A DNA stretch of 5,017 nucleotides, from the NCBI GenBank assembly GCA_900556695.1, contig USQA01000094.1, positions 1 to 5,017 on the forward strand, given 5' to 3'. This document shows positions 1 to 4,497 of this stretch, one piece after another. Below the pieces are notes generated by a model. The model was not told the origin of the DNA, did not search any database, and saw only the letters and a list, made by a program, of their open reading frames with translations. Made by a program: the position numbers and the translations under genes. The stretch's first letter is position 1. Each line of letters opens with the position of its first letter. The stretch is from an uncultured Clostridium sp. Its GTDB lineage: Bacteria; Bacillota; Clostridia; TANB77; CAG-508.

Positions 1-8
1 TTTGCCAT
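1..8 (-). CDS. xseB: Start of next operon gene, probably exonuclease VII small subunit (partial)
   Basis: Only the first codons are inside the window: an ATG at 8-6, an Ala codon, then AA. A clear Shine-Dalgarno sequence (AAGAGGAG, about 17-24) lies 8 nt upstream of the ATG, so this is a real translation start. The identity is inferred from position. In Firmicutes the small subunit gene of exonuclease VII usually follows xseA directly, and its products often begin Met-Ala-Lys. The gap from the xseA stop is 72 nt, and I see no convincing terminator in it. Two codons cannot prove the product, so the name is provisional. Confidence 0.6.
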
Positions 9-80
9 GTTATATTCTCCTCTTATATCTTATCTTTAAAATGTTTTCAAAATTCAACGCTTTGCTTTATAATAATTTTA

Positions 81-1274
81 TTATAAAATTTCTGCTTGTT
101 TTTTTCCGTCTGCAAACCTTATATTTACTTTGTCCCCTGTTTTTAAATCTTTTGAATTTTTTATTATTTTGTTGTCTTGTTCAACTAAAGAATACCCTCT
201 TGTTAATGTCTTTAGTGGACTTAAAGTATCTAGCTTTGATACTAACTCTATATATTTTGTTTTTTCTTCTTTTTGTTTTGTTTTTATTGTATTTTCAAGT
301 CTTTTTATATATGCATCAATTTTTAAGTAATTGTCATTTATATTTCTCAATGGTTCTTTAAACACTCTACTTGACATACATTTTTCATATCTTAGTTTCA
401 TTATTTCAACTTTTTTTATTAGTGTTAATCTTAGTCTGTTTTGATATGTATTTATTTTTTGTTTTACTTCATATATATCTGGGACTGCAAGTTCTGCTGC
501 AGCTGATGGTGTTGGTGCTCTTAGGTCTGCTACAAAGTCTGAAATTGAGAAGTCTGTTTCATGTCCTACTGCCGAAATTATTGGTATTTCTGAATTGTAA
601 ATTGCATGTGCAACTATTTCTTCATTAAATGGCCATAAATCTTCTAATGAACCTCCACCTCTGGCTAAGATTAAAACATCTGCCAATTTGTTTTTGTTCA
701 TAAATTTTATTCCATATGCAATCTTTTCTGCTGCTCCTTCTCCTTGAACTGGAACAGGAAATAGTCTAATGTTTACATTTGGATTTCTACGTGTACTTAC
801 ATTTATTATGTCTCTTATTACAGAACCTGTTTGTGATGTTAAAACACCTATAACTTTCGGCATTAATGGTATTTTCTTTTTATGTTCTTCATTAAATAGC
901 CCTTTAGCTTCTAATTCTTTTTTTAGTTCTTGATATCTAGTATATAAGTCTCCTAAGCCATCTTCTTCCATTGCTTTTACATATATTTGATAAACTCCAT
1001 CTCTTTCAAAAACAGAAACGCTTCCAAATACCATTACCTTCATTCCATCTTTTGGCATGAAATTTAGTTTTTGAGCATATGACTTAAACATAATGCATTT
1101 AATTAAACAATTTTCATCTTTTAGCGTAAAATACATATGTCCTGTATAATGATTTTTAAAGTTAGATATTTCACCTTTCACTAAAACATTGTTTAAATAT
1201 TCATCATCTGCTATTTTATCTTTTATATATTTATTTAGATCTGTTACCGTTACTGCTAACTCTGCATATTTCAT
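81..1274 (-). CDS. xseA: Exodeoxyribonuclease VII large subunit
   Basis: This encodes a 397-residue protein, the normal length for XseA, the catalytic large subunit of the cytoplasmic exonuclease VII that degrades single-stranded DNA to oligonucleotides with XseB. An N-terminal OB-fold covers about residues 5-102 (GEISNFK at 34-40, GHMYFTLKDE at 45-54). The catalytic region follows, with GVLTSQTGSVIRDI at 143-156, ARGGGSLEDLWPFNEE at 204-219, and SAVGHETDFS (234-243) leading into DLRAPTPSAAAE (250-261). A charged, probably coiled-coil stretch runs about 268-345. The C-terminus has SPLKTLTRGYSLV at 352-364. I place the start at the ATG at 1274 because AAAAAGAGG (1280-1288) sits 5 nt upstream and the conserved sequence starts there. 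In-frame upstream starts (TTG at 1316, ATG at 1295) fall inside the adjacent repeat element and have poor binding sites. The gene is separated from nusB by that element. Confidence 0.96.
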   Translation of the reverse strand: MKYAELAVTVTDLNKYIKDKIADDEYLNNVLVKGEISNFKNHYTGHMYFTLKDENCLIKCIMFKSYAQKLNFMPKDGMKVMVFGSVSVFERDGVYQIYVKAMEEDGLGDLYTRYQELKKELEAKGLFNEEHKKKIPLMPKVIGVLTSQTGSVIRDIINVSTRRNPNVNIRLFPVPVQGEGAAEKIAYGIKFMNKNKLADVLILARGGGSLEDLWPFNEEIVAHAIYNSEIPIISAVGHETDFSISDFVADLRAPTPSAAAELAVPDIYEVKQKINTYQNRLRLTLIKKVEIMKLRYEKCMSSRVFKEPLRNINDNYLKIDAYIKRLENTIKTKQKEEKTKYIELVSKLDTLSPLKTLTRGYSLVEQDNKIIKNSKDLKTGDKVNIRFADGKKQAEIL

Positions 1275-1279
1275 ATTTT

Positions 1280-1288
1280 CCTCTTTTT
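1280..1288 (-). promoter_or_regulatory. Ribosome binding site that decides the xseA start
   Basis: On the minus strand AAAAAGAGG lies 5 nt upstream of the ATG at 1274. The alternative ATG at 1295 has only AAAAGG about 10 nt upstream, and that sequence belongs to the repeat element terminus. The element's outer end (1290) stops just short of this binding site, so the insertion appears to have left the site intact. Confidence 0.8.
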
Positions 1289-1289
1289 C

Positions 1290-1315
1290 TGCCATTAAGT
1301 GTGAACCTTTTGGCA
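1290..1315. repeat. Degenerate left terminal repeat of copy 1
   Basis: Aligned with the intact terminus at 4260-4286, this 26-nt stretch keeps the outer TGCCA and the inner CCTTTTGGCA (one T fewer). It matches only about 4 of the 11 central bases, and several of the differences are G-to-A. It directly abuts the xseA ribosome binding site. The element's inner arm beginning at about 1316 confirms that the repeat continues from here. Confidence 0.6.
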
Positions 1316-1331
1316 ACTTTGAACTTTAATG

Positions 1332-1372
1332 TAATTCAATAATATAATGTAAAACATTATATTATTGAATTA
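1332..1372. repeat. Perfect 19-bp AT-rich palindrome at the centre of copy 1
   Basis: Positions 1332-1350 are the exact reverse complement of 1354-1372, with a 3-nt AAA loop between them. The same arm sequence (AATTCAATAATATAATGT) forms the inner inverted repeat of copy 2, where the arms are 99 bp apart. The stem is almost all A-T, and no run of T follows it on either strand, so it does not look like an intrinsic terminator. Confidence 0.9.
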
Positions 1373-1383
1373 TCGTGTGTAAA
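1356..1383 (-). promoter_or_regulatory. Candidate element-borne promoter reading toward xseA
   Basis: On the minus strand TTTACA (1383-1378, one mismatch to TTGACA) and a perfect TATAAT (1361-1356) are 16 nt apart. Transcription would start near 1349, inside the palindrome, and give xseA a leader of about 75 nt. The matching arm in copy 2 has TTCACA and TATAAT with the same 16-nt spacing, so the arrangement is a property of the element. In A+T-rich DNA such matches can arise by chance, and activity is inferred. Confidence 0.5.
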
Positions 1384-1399
1384 TAAAAATCATATAAAT

Positions 1400-1426
1400 T
1401 GCCAAAAAGGTCCGTCCCCCATGGCA
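1400..1426. repeat. Right terminal repeat of copy 1
   Basis: This 27-bp repeat reads TGCCAAAAAGG...GTCCCC..TGGCA and is in the same orientation as 4471-4497. It differs from that copy at only two adjacent positions (CA in place of AG before the final TGGCA). TGCCA and TGGCA at its two ends are mutually inverted, so the single repeat could itself form a small hairpin. Confidence 0.88.
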
Positions 1427-1440
1427 CGTCCCCTTTGGCA
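1427..1440. repeat. Tandem partial duplicate of the terminal repeat
   Basis: CGTCCCCTTTGGCA follows directly after CGTCCCCCATGGCA at 1413-1426 and matches it at 12 of 14 positions. It is an extra outer half of the terminal repeat, present only on the nusB side of copy 1. It ends 8 nt before the nusB stop codon on the complementary strand. Confidence 0.75.
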
Positions 1441-1448
1441 AAATAAAA

Positions 1449-1859
1449 TTAACTATTTTTTTCTTTTACAATACTTGCTAAAATTCCGTTTATGAAATTT
1501 TTAGATGTATCTTCTCCATATTTTTTTGCAATTTCTACTGCTTCATTTATTACTACTTTAAATGGAATTTCTGTATATTCCAATTCATATATAGCAAGTT
1601 TTAATATAGCTATGTCTATCTTTGATATTCTATCTATTTTCCAATCAGATTTTAAGTTTTTTTCTATAAGTTTTAATATAGCTTCTTTATTTTCTTCTAC
1701 ACCTTTAACTGATTCTCTTATATATTCTTTTGCTCTTTTTTCAGTAATCATATTATTTTCTATATATAATTCTATTTGTTCTTCTAAATTTTCATTTCTT
1801 TGGATATCTAAACTATATATAAGTTTAAATGCTTGTTCTCTTATTGCTGATCTATTCAT
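1449..1859 (-). CDS. nusB: Transcription antitermination factor NusB
   Basis: This is a 136-residue, all-helical NusB-family protein of typical length. NusB binds the boxA RNA element together with NusE (ribosomal protein S10) and supports antitermination and processing of rRNA operons. The N-terminus (RSAIREQAFKLIYSLDIQ, residues 3-20) and the two C-terminal signature regions, DWKIDRISKIDIAILKLA (72-89) and IPFKVVINEAVEIAKKYG (98-115) followed by FINGILASI (122-130), are characteristic. The start is the ATG at 1859, which has GAGG 7 nt upstream. An in-frame ATG at 1877 would begin 1 nt after the preceding stop and lacks a binding site. The 19-nt gap from the DUF2273 gene indicates cotranscription. 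A repeat element lies immediately downstream of its stop. Confidence 0.96.
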   Translation of the reverse strand: MNRSAIREQAFKLIYSLDIQRNENLEEQIELYIENNMITEKRAKEYIRESVKGVEENKEAILKLIEKNLKSDWKIDRISKIDIAILKLAIYELEYTEIPFKVVINEAVEIAKKYGEDTSKNFINGILASIVKEKNS

Positions 1860-1866
1860 TTTATTT

Positions 1867-1870
1867 CCTC
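1867..1870 (-). promoter_or_regulatory. Ribosome binding site that decides the nusB start
   Basis: GAGG within GCGAGGAAATAAAATG sits 7 nt upstream of the ATG at 1859. It lies downstream of the alternative ATG at 1877, so the longer form (extra residues MKRGNK) would contain its own binding site within coding sequence. That favours the shorter protein. Confidence 0.75.
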
Positions 1871-1878
1871 GCTTCATA

Positions 1879-2082
1879 TTACATCTTATCGATAAATTTC
1901 TTTAATTTTTCTTTTACATCTTCTTTGTTTTGTTGTATATAATTTCCTATAAATGCACCTAAAACTAATACTACAATTGCTAAAATTAAATCATGTAATC
2001 TAGTAATTAATATTAGTATTGCTACAACTACACCAATTATTGCACCTTTAAATTGATTCCAAAAATCTTTAATACTATCCAT
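1879..2082 (-). CDS. Small DUF2273-type membrane protein
   Basis: This encodes a 67-residue protein with a short amphipathic N-terminus (MDSIKDFWNQFKG), two hydrophobic helices at about residues 13-28 and 31-48 separated by a short RLHD turn, and a lysine-rich tail (52-67), which by the positive-inside rule should be cytoplasmic. Size, topology and position fit the DUF2273 family, which is found beside Asp23 and AmaP genes in Firmicutes, including the staphylococcal asp23 locus. Its biochemical role is not established. A reasonable inference is that it belongs to the membrane-attached Asp23 assembly. A strong site (GAAAGGAG) lies 5 nt upstream of the ATG. It is 37 nt from amaP and 19 nt from nusB, consistent with one operon. 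Confidence 0.85.
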   Translation of the reverse strand: MDSIKDFWNQFKGAIIGVVVAILILITRLHDLILAIVVLVLGAFIGNYIQQNKEDVKEKLKKFIDKM

Positions 2083-2119
2083 GATATCTCCTTTCTTGGT
2101 TTCAAATCTTGTAAATTAA

Positions 2120-2671
2120 TTATTCAGCTTGTTCTTTTGGAGCTACTTTTTTAACTGTTATATTTACTTCATTGACATCCAAATCTGTAGCTTTTTTTAC
2201 TTTCTCTTTTATTTTGTTTTGAAGATTTGTTGATAATTCTTTAATAACTACATCTGCACTTACAATTAAATTTACATATACTTTTACTTTATTTTCTCTA
2301 TCTAATTCTACTCTTGTTACAACATCTTCAGCACTTTGAAAATTTAGTGCTACTGAATTTACTAAGTTTTCAATTGTTTCCTTTGAAATCATTAGTTTAC
2401 CATTATCATTTTGTAGTAACACTCCTTCTTTTACGCTTGATTTTTCTTTGCTTGAAGAACTAAAGAATATACATTTAATTGAAAGTAATATAAATAATAT
2501 ATTAACTGCAAGTAATACATTTCTAGATGTTTCTCCTGTTATTATATCTTTTACTAGTCCTCCTGCTAATCCCATATCTAACCATCCAAATATTAATAGA
2601 CATGTTAATATTGCTGCAATTAGCATTATTATAGAGTATATTGTTAACGTTATTTTTTCTATAATTTTCAT
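2120..2671 (-). CDS. amaP: AmaP-like membrane anchor for Asp23
   Basis: This encodes a 183-residue protein with two membrane helices (about residues 9-31 and 50-71) separated by a short loop, then a serine/lysine-rich linker (71-82) and a soluble C-terminal domain. In Staphylococcus aureus AmaP is a membrane protein that anchors Asp23 at the envelope. This architecture and the position next to an Asp23 gene match that family. The C-terminal part (about 128-176) resembles the neighbouring Asp23 protein: KVKVYVNLIVSADVVIKEL then LQNKIKEKVKKATDLDVNEV aligns with its residues 81-127. The soluble domain is therefore probably an Asp23-like fold tethered to the membrane. AAAAGGAG lies 8 nt upstream of the ATG. 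The gap to asp23 is 58 nt. I infer the anchoring role by homology and context. Confidence 0.85.
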   Translation of the reverse strand: MKIIEKITLTIYSIIMLIAAILTCLLIFGWLDMGLAGGLVKDIITGETSRNVLLAVNILFILLSIKCIFFSSSSKEKSSVKEGVLLQNDNGKLMISKETIENLVNSVALNFQSAEDVVTRVELDRENKVKVYVNLIVSADVVIKELSTNLQNKIKEKVKKATDLDVNEVNITVKKVAPKEQAE

Positions 2672-2729
2672 TTTTATTTCTCCTTTTAATTTTATACTTT
2701 TGTTTTTATATTAATTTCATAAATTAATT

Positions 2730-3182
2730 TTATTCAGATTTTTCTTCTTTGCTTTCTTCTACTTCTACTTTTTCTTCATCTTCTTTTGATGAATCTGTAT
2801 TTACTCCTTGTACATGTACATTTACTTCTTCTACTTTTAATCCTGTCATACTTTCAACTGCTTTTTTAACTCTATTTTGAATTTCAAATGCTACATCTGG
2901 TATTCTTGTACCATATTCAACTATAATGTTAACATCTATTTTTGCTTCTGTTTCTGTTGCATCAACTTTAATTCCTTTTGCTAAATTTTTCTTTCCACTA
3001 AATACTTCTGAAATTCCTCCTGCAAATCCTCCTGCCATTCCTGAAACTCCTGGTACTTCTGATACAGCCACTCCTGCAATCACAGCAATTACATCATTTG
3101 ATATTTGTATTCCTTCATTTTCTGTTTTTATTTCTTCATTTAATTCTACTACTTCCTCATTTTCTTTTTTATCTTCACTCAT
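2730..3182 (-). CDS. Asp23/Gls24-family envelope stress protein
   Basis: This encodes a 150-residue protein with the Asp23 core at about residues 25-127. It starts at IQISNDVIAVIAGVAVSEV (25-43), passes a glycine-rich GVSGMAGGFAGGI segment (45-57), and ends with alternating strands and helices, KIDVNIIVEYG (81-91) and AFEIQNRVKKAVESMTG (98-114) then VEEVNVHV (117-124). The core is flanked by a very acidic N-terminus (1-24) and an acidic, lysine-rich tail (130-150). There is no signal peptide or membrane helix, so it should be cytoplasmic and held at the membrane by the AmaP-like partner encoded next. Family members are alkaline-shock or general-stress proteins in Staphylococcus and Enterococcus, but the molecular function is unclear. 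A near-perfect AAAGGAGG lies 7 nt before the ATG, suggesting high expression. It has its own promoter candidate upstream. Confidence 0.92.
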   Translation of the reverse strand: MSEDKKENEEVVELNEEIKTENEGIQISNDVIAVIAGVAVSEVPGVSGMAGGFAGGISEVFSGKKNLAKGIKVDATETEAKIDVNIIVEYGTRIPDVAFEIQNRVKKAVESMTGLKVEEVNVHVQGVNTDSSKEDEEKVEVEESKEEKSE

Positions 3183-3198
3183 ATTTTTTCCTCCTTTT

Positions 3199-3240
3199 GT
3201 ATATCAAAAAAGATATACTTAAATTTTATATAAGTATATC
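3199..3240. promoter_or_regulatory. Three-half-site palindrome upstream of asp23 (operator or attenuator candidate)
   Basis: GTATATC (3199-3205), GATATACTT (3212-3220) and AAGTATATC (3232-3240) form two overlapping inverted repeats that share the middle arm: a perfect 9-bp pair with an 11-nt spacer and a perfect 7-bp pair with a 6-nt spacer. The outer repeat overlaps the -10 element. On the minus strand it is followed by six Ts, so it could act as a weak intrinsic terminator for transcripts coming from fmt. The inner repeat lies 4 nt from the end of the asp23 ribosome binding region. Whether it works as DNA operator or RNA structure is unknown. Confidence 0.6.
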
Positions 3241-3261
3241 AATTTTTCTTTTTTTTTACAA
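3233..3261 (-). promoter_or_regulatory. Candidate sigma-A-type promoter of the asp23 gene group
   Basis: On the minus strand TTGTAA (3261-3256) and TATACT (3238-3233) are separated by exactly 17 nt. The -10 is preceded by TGA, giving an extended TGn form, and the spacer is rich in A. The expected start is near 3226, leaving a leader of about 43 nt before the asp23 ATG. This would let the Asp23 group and nusB-xseA be expressed apart from def-fmt. Confidence 0.65.
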
Positions 3262-3284
3262 CTATTTTCACTAAATTTTCATAT

Positions 3285-4241
3285 TTATTCAAATATTTCA
3301 AATTCACTTATATTGTTTCCTCTTAAAAAATCTCCTATAGGCATTCTTTTTGCATTTTCTCCTTGAATTTCTAAAACTTTTATAATTCCTTTTTTTGTCT
3401 TAATATACAATCCATCTTTTGGATTTGATACAACAACAGTTCCATTTTTTAATGTTTCTAAATTATCTACCATTATTTCGTTTTCTTTTGCTATATCAAC
3501 TTTCCAAAACTTTATTTTCTTCCCATTCCAAAAAGTATATGCCCCCATAATAGGATTTAAGCCTCTTACTAAGTTTTTAACTTCTATTGCACTTTTATTT
3601 TCCCAATCTATTTTCGCCATATCTTTATTTAACATTGGTGCCATTGTATAATCTTCGCCTTGTTTTTCTCTAGGAGCTGTTCTAGCTTCTATTTGCTCTA
3701 AAGTTTTTACTAAAAGCTCTCCTCCTATTTTTGAAAGTCTATCCCATAATTCTCCTGTTGTCTCATCTTCTCCAATTGTAACTTTTTCCTTTAAAATCAT
3801 GTCCCCTGTATCCATTCCTTTGTCCATATACATTGTTGTTACACCAGTTTCTTTATCACCATTTAAAATTGCCCATTGTATTGGCGCAGCTCCTCTGTAT
3901 TTTGGTAACAAAGATCCATGAACATTTATACAGCCTAATTTTGGTATATTTAATATTTCTTCTGGTAAAATTTTCCCATATGCAACAACACAAATAACAT
4001 CTGGATTTAAACTTTTTATCTCATCTATAAATTCTATATTATTTTTTACTTTTTCAGGTTGATATATTTTTAATTCTTTTTCTAATGCAAATTCTTTTAC
4101 TGGTGAAGGAATCATTTTCATTCCTCTTCCTTTTGGTCTATCTGGATTTGTTACAACTCCTATAATTTCATATCCAGCATTATAAACCGCTTCTAAACTA
4201 TCTCTTGCGAAATCAGGCGTTCCCATAAAAATTATTTTCAT
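3285..4241 (-). CDS. fmt: Methionyl-tRNA formyltransferase
   Basis: This encodes a 318-residue cytoplasmic enzyme that transfers the formyl group of 10-formyltetrahydrofolate to the methionine on initiator tRNA. The N-terminal formyltransferase domain (about 1-200) begins MKIIFMGTPDFA. It has the PDRPKGRGMKMIPSPVK loop at 33-49 that contacts the tRNA acceptor end in family members, and the signature INVHGSLLPKYRGAAPIQW at 105-123. The catalytic Asn106, His108 and Asp144 fall at the same numbers as in E. coli. The C-terminal tRNA-binding domain includes NLVRGLNPIMGAYTFW (223-238) and ends with LEIQGENAKRMPIGDFLRG (290-308). Length is typical and all key residues are present. AAGGAGG lies 8 nt before the ATG. 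It normally follows def almost directly, but here a 240-bp repeat element separates them and stops about 3 nt before this ribosome binding site. Confidence 0.97.
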   Translation of the reverse strand: MKIIFMGTPDFARDSLEAVYNAGYEIIGVVTNPDRPKGRGMKMIPSPVKEFALEKELKIYQPEKVKNNIEFIDEIKSLNPDVICVVAYGKILPEEILNIPKLGCINVHGSLLPKYRGAAPIQWAILNGDKETGVTTMYMDKGMDTGDMILKEKVTIGEDETTGELWDRLSKIGGELLVKTLEQIEARTAPREKQGEDYTMAPMLNKDMAKIDWENKSAIEVKNLVRGLNPIMGAYTFWNGKKIKFWKVDIAKENEIMVDNLETLKNGTVVVSNPKDGLYIKTKKGIIKVLEIQGENAKRMPIGDFLRGNNISEFEIFE

Positions 4242-4259
4242 TTATTAATCCTCCTTCAT

Positions 4260-4286
4260 TGCCACTGGGGACGGACCTTTTTGGCA
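4260..4286. repeat. Perfect 27-bp terminal inverted repeat, fmt side
   Basis: Reads TGCCACTGGGGACGGACC followed by five Ts and GGCA. It is the exact reverse complement of 4471-4497. It is G+C-rich compared with everything around it, which makes it stand out by eye. It ends 3 to 4 nt upstream of the fmt ribosome binding site. Confidence 0.95.
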
Positions 4287-4298
4287 ATTTATATGATT

Positions 4299-4326
4299 TT
4301 CACACACAATAATTCAATAATATAAT
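4299..4326 (+). promoter_or_regulatory. Candidate promoter reading inward through copy 2 (antisense to def)
   Basis: TTCACA (4299-4304) and a perfect TATAAT (4321-4326) are 16 nt apart. This is the counterpart of the promoter-like site that faces xseA in copy 1. Here it would transcribe the 99-bp core and then run antisense to the 3' end of def. Conservation of spacing and both boxes between the copies is the main support. Activity is inferred. Confidence 0.4.
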
Positions 4327-4332
4327 GTTTTA
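4309..4332. repeat. Inner 24-bp inverted repeat, left arm
   Basis: ATAATTCAATAATATAATG followed by TTTTA is the exact reverse complement of 4432-4455. Its first 18 or so bases are the same arm that forms the 19-bp palindrome of copy 1. The two arms of copy 2 are separated by 99 bp, against 3 nt in copy 1. Confidence 0.9.
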
Positions 4333-4357
4333 AAGTGAGTGCTGTGGGGACCGACAA

Positions 4358-4414
4358 GTTAAAGAATGTTATAAAATTTAGTTCTATTACTAAATTTTAT
4401 ATACAGTCTTTTAC
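4358..4414. repeat. Imperfect long hairpin in the core of copy 2
   Basis: Positions 4358-4381 pair with 4390-4414 in 22 of 24 positions with one bulged base, around an 8-nt loop (TTCTATTA). The inner 12 bp (4370-4381 and 4390-4401) pair perfectly. The structure is absent from copy 1. It could be a separate nested element, the fold of a small RNA made from the element, or only a relic. No open reading frame of note lies in it. Confidence 0.75.
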
Positions 4415-4431
4415 ATAGTTGGGGATGAACG

Positions 4432-4455
4432 TAAAACATTATATTATTGAATTAT
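4432..4455. repeat. Inner 24-bp inverted repeat, right arm
   Basis: Exact reverse complement of 4309-4332, ending in TTGAATTAT. It contains a TATAAT on the minus strand that is used in the promoter-like site facing fmt. Confidence 0.9.
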
Positions 4456-4467
4456 AATAAAGTTCAA
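4438..4467 (-). promoter_or_regulatory. Weak candidate promoter in copy 2 facing fmt
   Basis: On the minus strand TTGAAC (4467-4462) and TATAAT (4443-4438) are 18 nt apart. If active, it would drive fmt from inside the element with a leader of about 190 nt containing the core hairpin and the terminal repeat. The -35 match is only 4 of 6 and the region is A+T-rich, so confidence is low. Confidence 0.3.
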
Positions 4468-4470
4468 AAT

Positions 4471-4497
4471 TGCCAAAAAGGTCCGTCCCCAGTGGCA
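4471..4497. repeat. Perfect 27-bp terminal inverted repeat, def side
   Basis: Reads TGCCAAAAAGGTCCGTCCCC followed by AGTGGCA. It is the exact reverse complement of 4260-4286 and 25 of 27 identical to 1400-1426. It ends 7 nt past the def stop codon. Confidence 0.95.

Larger units (their letters stand above)
1290..1440. mobile_element. Short MITE/BIME-like inverted-repeat element (copy 1, nusB-xseA gap)
   Basis: This non-coding element of about 151 bp shares its terminal repeats, its inner palindrome and its asymmetric arm sequences with the element at 4259-4498, in the opposite orientation. Its right terminus (1400-1426) matches the 27-bp terminal repeat at 25 of 27 positions. Its left terminus (1290-1315) is a decayed version: the outer TGCCA and inner CCTTTTGGCA are kept but the G-rich core is largely lost. 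The arms carry TTTGAACTTTA (left type) and ATCATATAAATTGCC (right type), around a perfect 19-bp palindrome. It encodes no protein, so any mobility must be supplied in trans. No target-site duplication is visible. The left boundary is less certain than the right. Confidence 0.8.

Noticed and set aside
2..628. Plus-strand open frames opposite xseA
   Set aside because: They are rich in Leu, Phe and Tyr as expected from the complement of A+T-rich coding DNA, have no binding sites, and overlap a clear gene. The same applies to the plus-strand frames opposite nusB, amaP, asp23 and def.
1314..1316. TTG start giving a 411-residue XseA
   Set aside because: It lies in the repeat element terminus, has no ribosome binding site, and the added residues are not part of the conserved protein. 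The ATG at 1274 is well supported.
1332..1372. Central palindrome of copy 1 as an intrinsic terminator for nusB
   Set aside because: The stem is nearly all A-T and is followed by mixed sequence rather than a T tract.
1860..1877. Upstream ATG at 1877 for NusB
   Set aside because: There is no binding site in front of it, and the good GAGG site lies between it and the ATG at 1859.
2710..2728. ATTAATTT-CAT-AAATTAAT hairpin after the asp23 stop
   Set aside because: An 8-bp stem made only of A-T pairs with no following T run is too weak to call a terminator, and genes downstream are closely spaced with good binding sites.
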